Part shown: positions 15,983 to 25,674 of the stretch, one piece after another
Layout: each line of letters opens with the position of its first letter
Numbering within the stretch: the first letter of the stretch is position 1
Origin: Vibrio mediterranei
GTDB taxonomy: Bacteria > Pseudomonadota > Gammaproteobacteria > Enterobacterales > Vibrionaceae
Direction of reading: 5' to 3'
DNA length: 64,000 bases
NCBI RefSeq assembly: GCF_900088415.1
Contig: NZ_FLLQ01000009.1
Location: 124,001 to 188,000 of the forward strand
Program-made: the position numbers and the translations under genes
The notes under the pieces: model-generated
The model's input: the letters and a program-made list of their open reading frames with translations, nothing else
Database searches by the model: none
What the model was told of the DNA's origin: nothing

Positions 15983-18616
15983 CTAACCGGTGTTTCGCAT
16001 GCCTGCTGCGATGCCAGCGATAGTTACCATGAGCGCTTCTTCTAGTTCAGCTTCAGTGTCTTCGCTTTGACGAGTTCGATACAACAGCTCAGCTTGAAGC
16101 ATATTGAGTGGTTCGACATAGGTGTTACGCAAGCGAATCGATTCTTGACCCCAAGGATCACTCTGCATTAGGTGGTTATGGTTCTCTACATTAAGTACTG
16201 CTTTAATGTCTTGCTGCAGTTGGGCTCGCAGCTTATCACCCAATGGTAATAGCTCTGGTGCAGCCAAGCGTTGGTCATAATAGCGTGAGATTTCCATATT
16301 ACACTTGGTGTACACCATCTCTAACATACCAAGACGAGTTGAGAAGAATGGCCATTCACGACACATTTCTTCCAGCAGAGCTTGGTGACCTTTATCAATG
16401 GAGTATTGAATCGCTTCTCCGGCCCCTAACCAAGCAGGCAGAACTAAGCGGTTTTGACTCCATGAGAAAATCCAAGGAATCGCACGTAAGCTTTCTACAC
16501 CGCCATTAGGGTTACGTTTCGCAGGACGAGAACCTAGTGGTAGTTTGCCCAGCTCAAGTTCAGGGGTAGCTTGACGGAAGTACGGAACAAAGTCAGGTTC
16601 ACCACGAACTACTTTACGATAAGCTTCGCAAGACACTTCAGAGAGCACTTCCATTAGGTCACGCCATGCCTGTTTTGGTTCTGGTGGTGGCAGAAGGTTA
16701 GCTTCTAGAATCGCACTGGCGTATAAGTTAAAGCTGTTTACGGCAATCTCTGGTAAACCAAGCTTAAAGCGGATCATCTCGCCTTGCTCAGTTACGCGTA
16801 AGCCGCCTTTCAGACTCTTAGGTGGCTGAGACAGCAGTGCTGCGTGTGCAGGCGCACCACCACGACCGATGGTACCGCCACGACCATGGAAGAGTGTAAT
16901 ATCGATACCGGCCTGTTCGCCAACTTCGACCAAGGATTCCATAGCGCTGTACTGTGCCCAGCCTGCCGACATAACACCGGCATCTTTAGCGGAGTCTGAG
17001 TAACCAATCATTACCATTTGATGGTTTTGAATGTAGCCGCGATACCAGTCGATATCGAACAGCTGCTTCATAACAGCTTCAGAATTATTCAGGTCGTCTA
17101 GCGTTTCAAAGAGCGGACACACGTCCATACGGAACTTACAACCACACTCTTGAAGAATTAGGTGGACAGCCAGTACATCGGAGGCAGTACGTGCCATAGA
17201 AATGACATAGGCTCCGAAGGCTTCGCGAGATTGTGAAGCGATAACACGGCAAGTATCCAATACTTCTTGAACGTCTTCCGATGGCTCCCAATCGCGAGGA
17301 AGCAATGGACGCTTAGAGCTCAACTCATTAATAAGGAAAGATACTTTGTCTTGCTCGCTCCACTGGTCGTAGTCGCCTAGACCTAGGTAGCGAGTAAGCT
17401 CAGAGATAACGTCTGAGTGACGAGTGCTTTCTTGACGAATATCGAGACGTACTAGGTGTACACCAAACGCTTTAACACGGCGTAGGGTATCCAGCAGTGA
17501 ACCGTCGGCAACGATAGCCATACCGCTTTCACGCAGTGACTTGTAACACTCCATTAGCGGTTGCCAAAGTTGGTCGGCATCTTCGAGAATCGGTTTGTTT
17601 GGCACCTCTTGACGATTGATTTGCGCTTCAATTACTTCAAGGGTATTCATTAACAACGTACGTACTGGTTTTAGAATTGCACGGTATGGTTCGTGCTGTT
17701 CGCCAGCAAGCTCACGAACTTGGTCGTTGCATTTGACCATCGAGAGCTCAGTGATCAGCTCTTGGAAATCTTTCAGGTAAAGTTCTGCTGCTTTCCAGCG
17801 AGAGAGAAGCATGACTTCACGCGTGATCTTGTGAGTCACAAATGGGTTACCGTCGCGATCACCCCCCATCCAAGATGAGAAATGTACTGGACGCGCATCA
17901 ATAGGCAGACCTTCATCAAGGAAGCCTTTCAGCTTCTCATCAAATTCACGTAAGAATTCTGGTACTGCTTCCCAAAGCGAGTTTTCAACAACCGCAAAGC
18001 CCCATTTTGCTTCATCAAGTGGCGTTGGGCGTTGCTGACGAATTACATCTGAGTGCCAGCTTTGGGCAATCAATTGTTCCAGACGACGCTCGGTTCTTTT
18101 ACGTTCTTTAACCGAAAGTTCGTTTAGCTCTAATTTAGATAAGCACTCATTGATTTTCACCAGCTTGTTAATCATAGTGCGACGAGTGATTTCGGTTGGG
18201 TGAGCCGTTAGCACAAGTTCGATATTAAGATCACGAACCGCTTGAGCGCTATCGAGCTTGCTGATGTTTTCTTGGCTTAGTTTTGAAAATAATGACGAAA
18301 TTGGATCCGGTTCACACACATCTGCTTCACAGCTACGTGAAATGGTGTGGTATTGATCGGCAATGTTGGTCAAATTTAGAAATTGGTTGAATGCACGAGC
18401 GACAGGTGTGAGTTGCTCATTCGGCAGGTTGGTAATCTCTTCAATTAGTAATTCACGATCGGCTTCATTGCCTGCACGCACAACGGATTTGGAAAGCTTA
18501 CGAATTTTCTCTACTTTCTCGAGAATCTCGTCTCCATGCGCTTCCTTGATGGTGTTACCCAACAAGTGCCCTAGCATCCTAACATTGCTCTTCAATGGGG
18601 CATATTTTTCGTTCAT
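15983..18616 (-). CDS. ppc: Phosphoenolpyruvate carboxylase
   Basis: Ppc carboxylates PEP to oxaloacetate, the main anaplerotic reaction on sugars. The protein from the ATG at 18616, preceded by CAGGA, has 877 residues and starts MNEKYAPLKSNVRMLGHLLG. An in-frame ATG 33 bp upstream adds 11 residues unlike the family. Visible signatures are LTAHPTEITRRT near 150 with the catalytic His, FSSWMGGDRDGNP near 257, GYSDSAKDAG near 548, FHGRGGTIGRGG near 582, and the C-terminal RNTG. It lies downstream of argE with 182 bp between them. Confidence 0.98.
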   Translation of the reverse strand: MNEKYAPLKSNVRMLGHLLGNTIKEAHGDEILEKVEKIRKLSKSVVRAGNEADRELLIEEITNLPNEQLTPVARAFNQFLNLTNIADQYHTISRSCEADVCEPDPISSLFSKLSQENISKLDSAQAVRDLNIELVLTAHPTEITRRTMINKLVKINECLSKLELNELSVKERKRTERRLEQLIAQSWHSDVIRQQRPTPLDEAKWGFAVVENSLWEAVPEFLREFDEKLKGFLDEGLPIDARPVHFSSWMGGDRDGNPFVTHKITREVMLLSRWKAAELYLKDFQELITELSMVKCNDQVRELAGEQHEPYRAILKPVRTLLMNTLEVIEAQINRQEVPNKPILEDADQLWQPLMECYKSLRESGMAIVADGSLLDTLRRVKAFGVHLVRLDIRQESTRHSDVISELTRYLGLGDYDQWSEQDKVSFLINELSSKRPLLPRDWEPSEDVQEVLDTCRVIASQSREAFGAYVISMARTASDVLAVHLILQECGCKFRMDVCPLFETLDDLNNSEAVMKQLFDIDWYRGYIQNHQMVMIGYSDSAKDAGVMSAGWAQYSAMESLVEVGEQAGIDITLFHGRGGTIGRGGAPAHAALLSQPPKSLKGGLRVTEQGEMIRFKLGLPEIAVNSFNLYASAILEANLLPPPEPKQAWRDLMEVLSEVSCEAYRKVVRGEPDFVPYFRQATPELELGKLPLGSRPAKRNPNGGVESLRAIPWIFSWSQNRLVLPAWLGAGEAIQYSIDKGHQALLEEMCREWPFFSTRLGMLEMVYTKCNMEISRYYDQRLAAPELLPLGDKLRAQLQQDIKAVLNVENHNHLMQSDPWGQESIRLRNTYVEPLNMLQAELLYRTRQSEDTEAELEEALMVTIAGIAAGMRNTG

Positions 18617-18798
18617 AGTCGTCCTGCCTTGTAATTTAACTACATCCATTATTCCTTCTCAGCCTCACAATCTAGCTAAAAATGCTAGTGCGAGTCAAAT
18701 AAAGTAAACCAAGTTTGCGTTTATCGTGTTGGCACGAAATCCGCACACTTAGTGAACTTTATTCATTGAATTGTTGAAATTTTATTACAGCTTGTAAG

Positions 18799-19938
18799 TT
18801 ACTCGAAACAATATTGGCGTATAGATTTAGCCAAAATATTGATGGTTGGATCGATAAAATCGAAACTCAAGAACTCATCAGGTTGGTGTGCTTGGTCAAT
18901 AGAGCCTGGTCCAAGCACCAAAGTAGGGCACAATTGCTGTAAGAATGGTGCTTCAGTACAGTAGTTAACCGTTTCTGACGGAATTTCGCATAGTGCCTCC
19001 ATGCCACCAACAAACGGATGATGGTGATCGCACTCGTATCCGGGAATAGGTTCATGCAACGCAGTGATGGATAACCTGCCTGGCCATTTAGCTTCGACTT
19101 CTTTTAATGCATCTCGTAACAAATTATCCAGTCCATCTAAGCTAATTCCCGGTAGCGGTCTGACGTCATAATGCAGCTCACAGCAGCCACAAATGCGATT
19201 GGCACTGTCACCACCGTGAATATGTCCAAGGTTCAAGGTTGGGCTAGGTATTGCAAATCCAGGGTGATGGTATTCTTTGATTAAGCGATCACGCAGCTTC
19301 ATCATGGCAAACAACACTTCGTGCATAATCTCAATCGCATTGACACCAAGCGCAGGATCTGACGAGTGACCGGACTTTCCTGTTACACGAATGGCGTTAG
19401 CCACATGCCCCTTATGACCGCGGATAGGCACCAAGCTGGTTGGTTCGCCAATAATGCAATAATCAGGTTTGAAAGGTGCATTATCCGTAAAGTGTCGTGC
19501 GCCAAGCATTGTGGTTTCTTCATCGCACGTGGCCAAGACATAAAGAGGTTTGGTCTGTTTGCTCCAATCAATTTTCTTCACTGCCTCGTAAATGAAGGCG
19601 AAGAAGCCCTTCATATCTGCCGTTCCTAGACCATAGAAACGATCGTTGGCTTCGGTAAGGTCATGAGGGTTAAAGCTCCAACGGCCTTCATCAAAAGGTA
19701 CGGTATCGCTATGGCCAGCTAAGAGTAAGCCACCTTCACCTTGGCCCTTCTTCGCAATCATATTGAATTTGTTTGGCTCTACCTCGATAACTTCAACGTC
19801 AAAGCCAAGATCCTTCATCCAAGTCGCCAGCTTTTCGATGACTTTTGCATTGCCATGGTCCCAACTCGGATCGGTGGAGCTGATCGAAGGAGTGCTAATT
19901 AGGCCTTTGTAGACCTCTAAAAAACTGGGTAATTGCAT
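18799..19938 (-). CDS. argE: Acetylornithine deacetylase
   Basis: ArgE hydrolyses N-acetylornithine to ornithine and acetate. The 379-residue M20-family metalloprotein shows its metal ligands and base: GHSDTVP near 75-81, GLGTADMKG near 108-116, and DEETTMLGA near 142-150, with the C-terminal His near 350 (QAHQPDEF). It is divergent from argCBGH with shared ARG boxes between them. An ArgE/N-acetylornithine route is compatible with the acetyltransferase domain fused to ArgH. Confidence 0.97.
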   Translation of the reverse strand: MQLPSFLEVYKGLISTPSISSTDPSWDHGNAKVIEKLATWMKDLGFDVEVIEVEPNKFNMIAKKGQGEGGLLLAGHSDTVPFDEGRWSFNPHDLTEANDRFYGLGTADMKGFFAFIYEAVKKIDWSKQTKPLYVLATCDEETTMLGARHFTDNAPFKPDYCIIGEPTSLVPIRGHKGHVANAIRVTGKSGHSSDPALGVNAIEIMHEVLFAMMKLRDRLIKEYHHPGFAIPSPTLNLGHIHGGDSANRICGCCELHYDVRPLPGISLDGLDNLLRDALKEVEAKWPGRLSITALHEPIPGYECDHHHPFVGGMEALCEIPSETVNYCTEAPFLQQLCPTLVLGPGSIDQAHQPDEFLSFDFIDPTINILAKSIRQYCFE

Positions 19939-19983
19939 ATTATCTTCGCTTCTACTGTTGACAGATTAATCTTAAGACGGTAA

Positions 19984-20022
19984 AACACATATTAAATCAA
20001 AATTAATGAATAAAAAATCAAT
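19984..20022. promoter_or_regulatory. Pair of ARG boxes between argE and argC
   Basis: Consensus WNTGAATWWWWATTCANW. 20005-20022 (AATGAATAAAAAATCAAT) matches 17 of 18 positions and 19984-20001 (AACACATATTAAATCAAA) about 14. They are 3 bp apart, the spacing seen for hexameric ArgR in E. coli. The pair can control both divergent transcripts. Confidence 0.85.
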
Positions 20023-20119
20023 TAAAGAGCTTTTTTTTATATTTATAGTCATTAATTGCCATGTTCATAGACCGATATAACAAGCCTAGTTCAACAGACT
20101 CATTAACGGATGTAGAGAA

Positions 20120-21124
20120 ATGCTGAAAACCACCATTATTGGCGCAACAGGATACACAGGAGCGGAGCTCGCTCTTATGGTCACAAAACACCCTGAACTC
20201 ACGCTATCAGGTTTATACGTGTCCGCCAATAGTGTGGATGCAGGTAAGCCGATTTCACAACTGCATGGCAAACTTGCAGGCTTAGTCGATATGTCGGTTC
20301 AACCATTAAACGACGTCAAAAAGGCGGCAAGTGAATGCGATATTGTTTTTCTTGCCACAGCGCATGAAGTCAGTCATGACTTGGCACCAGAATTTTTAGA
20401 ACATGGTTGCCAAGTGTTTGACTTATCAGGTGCTTATAGGGTTAAAGCCGACGATTTTTATACCACGTTCTACGGCTTTGAGCATCAAAATGAAAGCTGG
20501 TTGGACAAGGCGGCGTATGGCTTAGCTGAATGGAATGCACAAGATATCGAGCAGGCTCAATTAGTTGCTGTTCCGGGATGTTATCCAACCGCTTCGCAAC
20601 TGGCGATTAAGCCTTTGCTGGAAGCTGGCATTATCGATACCCAAATGTGGCCAGTGATTAACGCCACTAGTGGAGTGACAGGTGCGGGCCGCAAAGCGAC
20701 CATGACCAATAGTTTTTGTGAAGTGAGCCTGCAACCATACGGGTTGTTCAATCACAGACATCAGCCAGAGATTGCTACGCACTTAGGTTGTGATGTGATC
20801 TTTACGCCTCATTTAGGCAACTTTAAACGTGGCATCCTTGCAACGATTACCATGAAGCTCAATGAGGGTGTGACTGAGGAACAAGTGGAAGCTGCATTCG
20901 CGTCAGCGTATCAAGGACAGCCTGGTGTACGCGTTAAAGGGAATGTGATTCCAAGAATTCAAGATGTTGAGAACACCCCTTTCTGCGACTTAGGTTGGAA
21001 GCTACAGGGTCAACATATCATTGTTGTTTCAGCCATTGATAACTTGCTAAAAGGGGCATCGAGCCAAGCAATGCAGTGCCTAAACATTAAAAACCAGTTT
21101 GCCCAGTTAACGGCACTTATCTAG
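20120..21124 (+). CDS. argC: N-acetyl-gamma-glutamyl-phosphate reductase
   Basis: ArgC reduces acetylglutamyl phosphate to the semialdehyde with NADPH. The 334-residue protein has the Rossmann start TTIIGATGYTGAELA (4-18) and the catalytic cysteine in VPGCYPTASQLA near residue 155. It is the first gene of argCBGH and follows the ARG boxes by about 100 bp. argB begins 15 bp after its stop. Confidence 0.97.
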   Translation: MLKTTIIGATGYTGAELALMVTKHPELTLSGLYVSANSVDAGKPISQLHGKLAGLVDMSVQPLNDVKKAASECDIVFLATAHEVSHDLAPEFLEHGCQVFDLSGAYRVKADDFYTTFYGFEHQNESWLDKAAYGLAEWNAQDIEQAQLVAVPGCYPTASQLAIKPLLEAGIIDTQMWPVINATSGVTGAGRKATMTNSFCEVSLQPYGLFNHRHQPEIATHLGCDVIFTPHLGNFKRGILATITMKLNEGVTEEQVEAAFASAYQGQPGVRVKGNVIPRIQDVENTPFCDLGWKLQGQHIIVVSAIDNLLKGASSQAMQCLNIKNQFAQLTALI

Positions 21125-21139
21125 AGCGAGGAACGCGGA

Positions 21140-21928
21140 ATGAGTAATCAAAATACACCATTAGTTATCAAATTAGGTGGTGCTGCGCTGTCTTGTTCAA
21201 AGACACTGGGGCAACTGTTTGCAGCAATCTCCGACTATCAGAAACAAGCTCAACGCGAGATTGTGATTGTTCATGGTGGTGGCTACCTGGTGGATGATTT
21301 AATGAAGCAATTGAATCTTCCAACAGTAAAAAAGCAAGGGCTACGTGTTACTCCTTATGACCAAATTCCATTGATTGCTGGTGCACTGGCTGGTACGGCC
21401 AACAAGTTGCTTCAAGGTGATGCCATCAAAGCGGGTATTAATGCGGTGGGTTTGAGCCTTGCTGATGGCGGCTTGTGTAAAGTGAGCGAGTTGGATCCTG
21501 AACTGGGTGCTGTTGGTAGTGCGAAACCAGGTAACCCTGCGGTATTACAAGCTGTCCTCAAAACCGGTGCTCTGCCTATCATTAGCTCCATCGGTCTTGA
21601 TAATCAAGGTCAGCTAATGAATATTAATGCGGACCAAGCGGCTGTTGCTGTAGCAGGTGCATTAGATGCGGAATTAGTCCTGCTCTCTGATGTGAGTGGA
21701 GTACTAGATGGCAAAGGTCATTTGTTGCCGAGCTTAACTCAGCAAGAGGCGGATGCCTTAATTGAAGGCAAAGTGATTACCGACGGCATGATCGTTAAAG
21801 TTAAAGCTGCTCTGGAAGCGGCGAACGATCTTGGCCGTCCAATTGAAGTCGCCACGTGGCGTTATCCGAATAAGTTAGTCGAATTGTTTGCTGGTAAAAG
21901 CATCGGCACCCAGTTCGTACCCAATTAA
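21140..21928 (+). CDS. argB: Acetylglutamate kinase
   Basis: ArgB phosphorylates N-acetylglutamate. The 262-residue amino acid kinase has the phosphate-binding KLGGAALS (about 11-18), HGGGYLVD near 46, substrate loop NINADQAA near 160, and ITDGMIVKVKAA near 212. It is a short, feedback-insensitive type as in E. coli (258 residues). It is second in argCBGH, preceded by GAGCGAGGAACGCGG with a good Shine-Dalgarno. Confidence 0.97.
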   Translation: MSNQNTPLVIKLGGAALSCSKTLGQLFAAISDYQKQAQREIVIVHGGGYLVDDLMKQLNLPTVKKQGLRVTPYDQIPLIAGALAGTANKLLQGDAIKAGINAVGLSLADGGLCKVSELDPELGAVGSAKPGNPAVLQAVLKTGALPIISSIGLDNQGQLMNINADQAAVAVAGALDAELVLLSDVSGVLDGKGHLLPSLTQQEADALIEGKVITDGMIVKVKAALEAANDLGRPIEVATWRYPNKLVELFAGKSIGTQFVPN

Positions 21929-22009
21929 TTTTTGTTAAAACAGTTATCTGAATAGTTGAGTAACCCGAGGCACTGACCGCCAAAATCAGGCTCGGACAAG
22001 GAGAGAAAC

Positions 22010-23227
22010 ATGAGCAAACCATCTGTAAAAAAAGTTGTTGTAGCCTATTCCGGCGGTCTGGATACGTCTGTAATCATTCCATGGCTAAAAGAAAACTATG
22101 ACTGTGAAGTTGTAGCATTCGTGGCGGATGTTGGTCAGGGCGAAGAAGAGCTTATCGGCATTGAAGAAAAAGCCAAAGCATCGGGTGCATCAGAGTGTTA
22201 CATCGCTGACCTTAAAGAAGAAATGGTCGCAGATTATATCTTCCCTACGTTAAAAACGGGTGCGTATTACGAAGGCAAATATCTACTAGGCACGTCAATG
22301 GCACGTCCTATCATTGCGAAGGCTCAGGTTGAAGTGGCACGTAAAGTAGGCGCGGACGCGCTGTGTCATGGCTGTACAGGTAAGGGTAATGACCAAGTTC
22401 GTTTTGAAGGTGCATTTGCAGCGCTTGCTCCTGACCTAAAAGTGATAGCACCTTGGCGTGAATGGGATCTCGTTAGTCGTGAGGAGTGCTTAGACTATCT
22501 GGCTGAGCGTAATATTCCATGTACTGCTTCTCTGACCAAGATTTACTCACGTGATGCGAACGCATGGCATATCTCTACAGAAGGTGGTGTTCTAGAAGAT
22601 ACTTGGAATGCACCAAATGAAGATTGCTGGGTATGGACTGTTGACCCAGAGCAAGCGCCAAACGAAGCGGAGTATGTGACTTTAGAAGTAAAACAAGGTG
22701 AAGTCGTTGCTGTCGATGGCGAGCAAATGACGCCATACAATGCGCTAGTGTACCTAAATGAGAAAGGCGCGAAGCACGGTGTTGGTCGTATTGATATCGT
22801 TGAAAACCGTTTGGTTGGTATGAAGTCTCGTGGTTGTTATGAAACTCCGGGGGGCACTATTATGATGGAAGCGCTGCGTGCGGTTGAGCAACTTGTTTTG
22901 GATAAAACGTCGTTTGAGTTCCGTGAAGAGCTAGGTATTAAAGCGTCGCACCTTGTTTATGACGGTCGTTGGTTTACGCCATTATGTAAGTCAATTCTTG
23001 CGGCGTCAGAAGAGCTTGCTCAAGACGTTAACGGTGAAGTCGTTATTAAACTATACAAAGGTCAAGCTATTGTGACGCAAAAACGCAGTGTGAACAGCCT
23101 GTACTGCGAAGAGTTTGCTACGTTTGGTGAAGATGAAGTGTATGACCAAAGTCATGCAGAAGGCTTTATCCGCCTGTACTCACTTTCAAGCCGTATCCGT
23201 GCTCTTAACGAAGTGAAGAGAAAGTAA
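22010..23227 (+). CDS. argG: Argininosuccinate synthase
   Basis: ArgG joins citrulline and aspartate with ATP. The 405-residue protein has the N-type ATP pyrophosphatase P-loop AYSGGLDTSVI (about 13-23) and GCTGKGNDQVRFE near 120. It is the shorter bacterial type, unlike the 447-residue E. coli protein. The 81 bp gap to argB holds no convincing ARG box, so transcription likely comes from argC. The start has AAGGAGAG upstream. Confidence 0.98.
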   Translation: MSKPSVKKVVVAYSGGLDTSVIIPWLKENYDCEVVAFVADVGQGEEELIGIEEKAKASGASECYIADLKEEMVADYIFPTLKTGAYYEGKYLLGTSMARPIIAKAQVEVARKVGADALCHGCTGKGNDQVRFEGAFAALAPDLKVIAPWREWDLVSREECLDYLAERNIPCTASLTKIYSRDANAWHISTEGGVLEDTWNAPNEDCWVWTVDPEQAPNEAEYVTLEVKQGEVVAVDGEQMTPYNALVYLNEKGAKHGVGRIDIVENRLVGMKSRGCYETPGGTIMMEALRAVEQLVLDKTSFEFREELGIKASHLVYDGRWFTPLCKSILAASEELAQDVNGEVVIKLYKGQAIVTQKRSVNSLYCEEFATFGEDEVYDQSHAEGFIRLYSLSSRIRALNEVKRK

Positions 23228-23280
23228 TCTCATATCACCCTGCATGAGATCGCATGCTTCGCTATACTGATTGAAATAAC

Positions 23281-23316
23281 GAAACCCATTTGATATCAAA
23301 TGGGTTTCTTGTTTTT
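23281..23316 (+). terminator. Terminator after argG
   Basis: GAAACCCATTTGA and TCAAATGGGTTTC form a long perfect stem followed by TTGTTTTTTG. It separates argCBG from argH, which then has its own ARG boxes. Confidence 0.92.
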
Positions 23317-23347
23317 TGCCGCAACGTCAGTCACTAAATTGATTTAT

Positions 23348-23386
23348 TTTGAATATTTATGTGAAATAAATGAATTTTTACTTTAT
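23348..23386. promoter_or_regulatory. Pair of ARG boxes upstream of argH(A)
   Basis: 23348-23365 (TTTGAATATTTATGTGAA) and 23369-23386 (AATGAATTTTTACTTTAT) each match about 15 of 18 positions of the ARG-box consensus and are 3 bp apart. With the strong argG terminator upstream, this suggests a separate ArgR-controlled promoter for argH. Confidence 0.75.
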
Positions 23387-23492
23387 TTTTAATTCAATTT
23401 GCCGTAAGTTGAACCCTAACAATAAAGAAACTGAGTTGCATCAGATTCAAGCCGAACAAAGCAGTGAAGATTGAGCAGTTAGGAGAGACACG

Positions 23493-25367
23493 ATGGCATT
23501 ATGGGGCGGAAGATTTACCCAAGCAGCAGATACGAGATTCAAAGACTTTAATGATTCATTGCGCTTTGATTACCGACTTGCTGAGCAAGACATTGTTGGC
23601 TCAATTGCTTGGTCAAAAGCGCTGGTATCGGTGGATGTATTAACTGAGGAAGAACAGCAAAAGCTTGAGTTGGCATTAAACGAACTTAAGCTTGAGGTCA
23701 TGGAAAACCCTAAGCAAATCTTACGCTCTGATGCGGAAGATATTCATAGCTGGGTTGAACAACAGCTTATTAGCAAAGTCGGCGACCTCGGAAAAAAACT
23801 GCATACTGGACGTTCTCGTAATGACCAAGTAGCGACCGATCTAAAGTTATGGTGTCGTCAGCAAGGTCAACAGCTATTACTCGGTTTAGATAGACTGCAA
23901 TCGCAAATGGTTGAGGTGGCGAGAGTCCATCAAGATACTGTGCTTCCTGGCTACACTCACTTGCAGCGTGCTCAACCGGTGACATTTGCCCATTGGTGTT
24001 TGGCTTACGTAGAGATGTTTGAGCGTGATTATTCGCGTTTGGAAGATGCTATCAAGCGTCTGGATACATGCCCATTAGGCTCAGGAGCACTTGCTGGGAC
24101 GGCTTATCCGATGGATCGTGAGCAGCTAGCTCATAACCTTGGTTTCAGAAGAGCAACACGTAATAGTCTGGATTCCGTATCAGACCGTGACCATGTTATG
24201 GAGCTGATGTCTATCGCATCTATCTCGATGTTGCATCTATCTCGTCTCGCTGAAGACATGATCTTCTACAACTCTGGTGAATCTAATTTCATTGAGCTCG
24301 CAGATACAGTGACGTCTGGCTCTTCTCTAATGCCACAGAAAAAGAACCCGGATGCGCTTGAGTTAATTCGTGGTAAAACGGGCCGTGTCTATGGTTCATT
24401 GGCTGGCATGATGATGACAGTAAAGGCGTTGCCACTTGCTTACAACAAAGATATGCAGGAAGACAAAGAAGGTCTATTCGATGCACTAGATACCTGGAAC
24501 GACTGCATGGAAATGGCAGCACTGTGTTTTGATGGTATCAAGGTAAATGGTGAACGTACTCTTGAAGCGGCGAAGCAAGGTTACGCAAACTCGACCGAGC
24601 TTGCTGATTACCTGGTTGCTAAAGGTATTCCGTTCCGTGAGGCGCACCATATTGTTGGCGTTGCGGTGGTGAGTGCAATTGCTAAGGGCTGTGCTCTAGA
24701 AGAATTATCTATTGCTGAGCTGCAAGAGTTCTCTCCAGTCATTGAACAAGACGTGTATGATATTCTTACTATTGAAAGCTGTCTTGAGAAACGTAGTGCC
24801 TTAGGTGGTGTTGCGCCTCAGCAAGTGGCTTATGCAGTTGACCAGGCCGAGAAGCGTCTAAGTGCTCGTGATAACTCGGCAGTGAAAGTCCGTTCTGCAA
24901 GACTCACTGATATCGATGCGTTGGAAAGCATGGTGGCTTATTGGGCTAACCTTGGAGAGAACTTACCGCGCAGTCGTAATGAACTAGTGCGTGACATTGG
25001 TTCATTTGCGGTAGCAGAGCATCATGGGGAAGTAACAGGTTGTGCATCCTTGTATGTGTATGACTCAGGACTGGCTGAAATTCGCTCACTAGGTGTCGAA
25101 GCAGGTTGGCAAGGTCAAGGGCAAGGTACTGCTATTGTGCAACACCTGGTTGAGAAAGCGCGTAAGATGGCGATTAAGAAGGTCTTTGTACTGACCCGTA
25201 CGCCAGAGTTCTTTATGAAGCATGATTTCATTCCAACGTCGAAGACGCTATTGCCTGAGAAAGTTCTGAAAGACTGTGATCAGTGTCCAAGACAGCATGC
25301 TTGCGATGAGGTAGCGTTGGAAGTTAACTTAGTAGAGCAAATAATTACTAAGATGAATGTTGCCTAA
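23493..25367 (+). CDS. argH: Argininosuccinate lyase fused to an N-acetyltransferase, ArgH(A)
   Basis: It joins the last enzyme of arginine synthesis to an acetyltransferase like the first enzyme. The 624-residue protein has a full lyase (MALWGGRFTQ start; HTGRSRNDQVATD near 105; signature GSSLMPQKKNPDALE near 275) up to about 460, then a GNAT domain (about 465-620) with the acetyl-CoA loop GWQGQGQGTAIV near 548. Such ArgH(A) fusions are known from Moritella and vibrios, where the tail can supply N-acetylglutamate synthase activity. The C-terminus has a CDQCPRQHAC cysteine pair resembling that of short ArgA proteins. Confidence 0.96.
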   Translation: MALWGGRFTQAADTRFKDFNDSLRFDYRLAEQDIVGSIAWSKALVSVDVLTEEEQQKLELALNELKLEVMENPKQILRSDAEDIHSWVEQQLISKVGDLGKKLHTGRSRNDQVATDLKLWCRQQGQQLLLGLDRLQSQMVEVARVHQDTVLPGYTHLQRAQPVTFAHWCLAYVEMFERDYSRLEDAIKRLDTCPLGSGALAGTAYPMDREQLAHNLGFRRATRNSLDSVSDRDHVMELMSIASISMLHLSRLAEDMIFYNSGESNFIELADTVTSGSSLMPQKKNPDALELIRGKTGRVYGSLAGMMMTVKALPLAYNKDMQEDKEGLFDALDTWNDCMEMAALCFDGIKVNGERTLEAAKQGYANSTELADYLVAKGIPFREAHHIVGVAVVSAIAKGCALEELSIAELQEFSPVIEQDVYDILTIESCLEKRSALGGVAPQQVAYAVDQAEKRLSARDNSAVKVRSARLTDIDALESMVAYWANLGENLPRSRNELVRDIGSFAVAEHHGEVTGCASLYVYDSGLAEIRSLGVEAGWQGQGQGTAIVQHLVEKARKMAIKKVFVLTRTPEFFMKHDFIPTSKTLLPEKVLKDCDQCPRQHACDEVALEVNLVEQIITKMNVA

Positions 25368-25674
25368 CTCATTGAAAAATAAGTGAGTAAGAAAAAGATC
25401 GAAAAAACTTTAAAAAAAGATCATTTTTCTGGGAACAATTAAGAAAAGGCGCGGTCTATTAAAGTACCACTGCTTTTTCTTAGAAGAATCTAAGAAGGCC
25501 CCGAGTCAAGGTTGACTACGGGGCTTTTTTCTTTCTGCCGTTCGGCAAATCTTTGATTGAATTCTGTTATCGCCAAGCATGTCACAGTGTAGCCGTGTTG
25601 AACTTCTATCGAATCCGTTAGAATACGCTTTCCTGTTTCACTATAAGCCGTCCTCTGAGACTAAGAAGATAAGA
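25368..25674. other. 307 bp region after argH with tandem hairpins
   Basis: It contains no gene. A perfect 8 bp hairpin (TTCTTAGA-AGAA-TCTAAGAA, 25477-25496) is followed at once by a G/C-rich terminator (25498-25530). The first 80 bases after argH are A-rich. The last 100 bp carry the likely promoter of the RidA-like gene. The layout fits an argH 3' UTR and would also fit a small RNA. Confidence 0.6.
25498..25530 (+). terminator. Terminator after argH(A)
   Basis: GCCCCG-AGTCA-AGGT-TGACTA-CGGGGC, followed by TTTTTTCTTTCTG. The stem has an internal mismatch or bulge but a strong G/C base. Confidence 0.9.

Noticed and set aside
21929..22009. ARG box upstream of argG
   Set aside because: CTGAATAGTTGAGTAA has only one reasonable half-site; the match is too weak to list.
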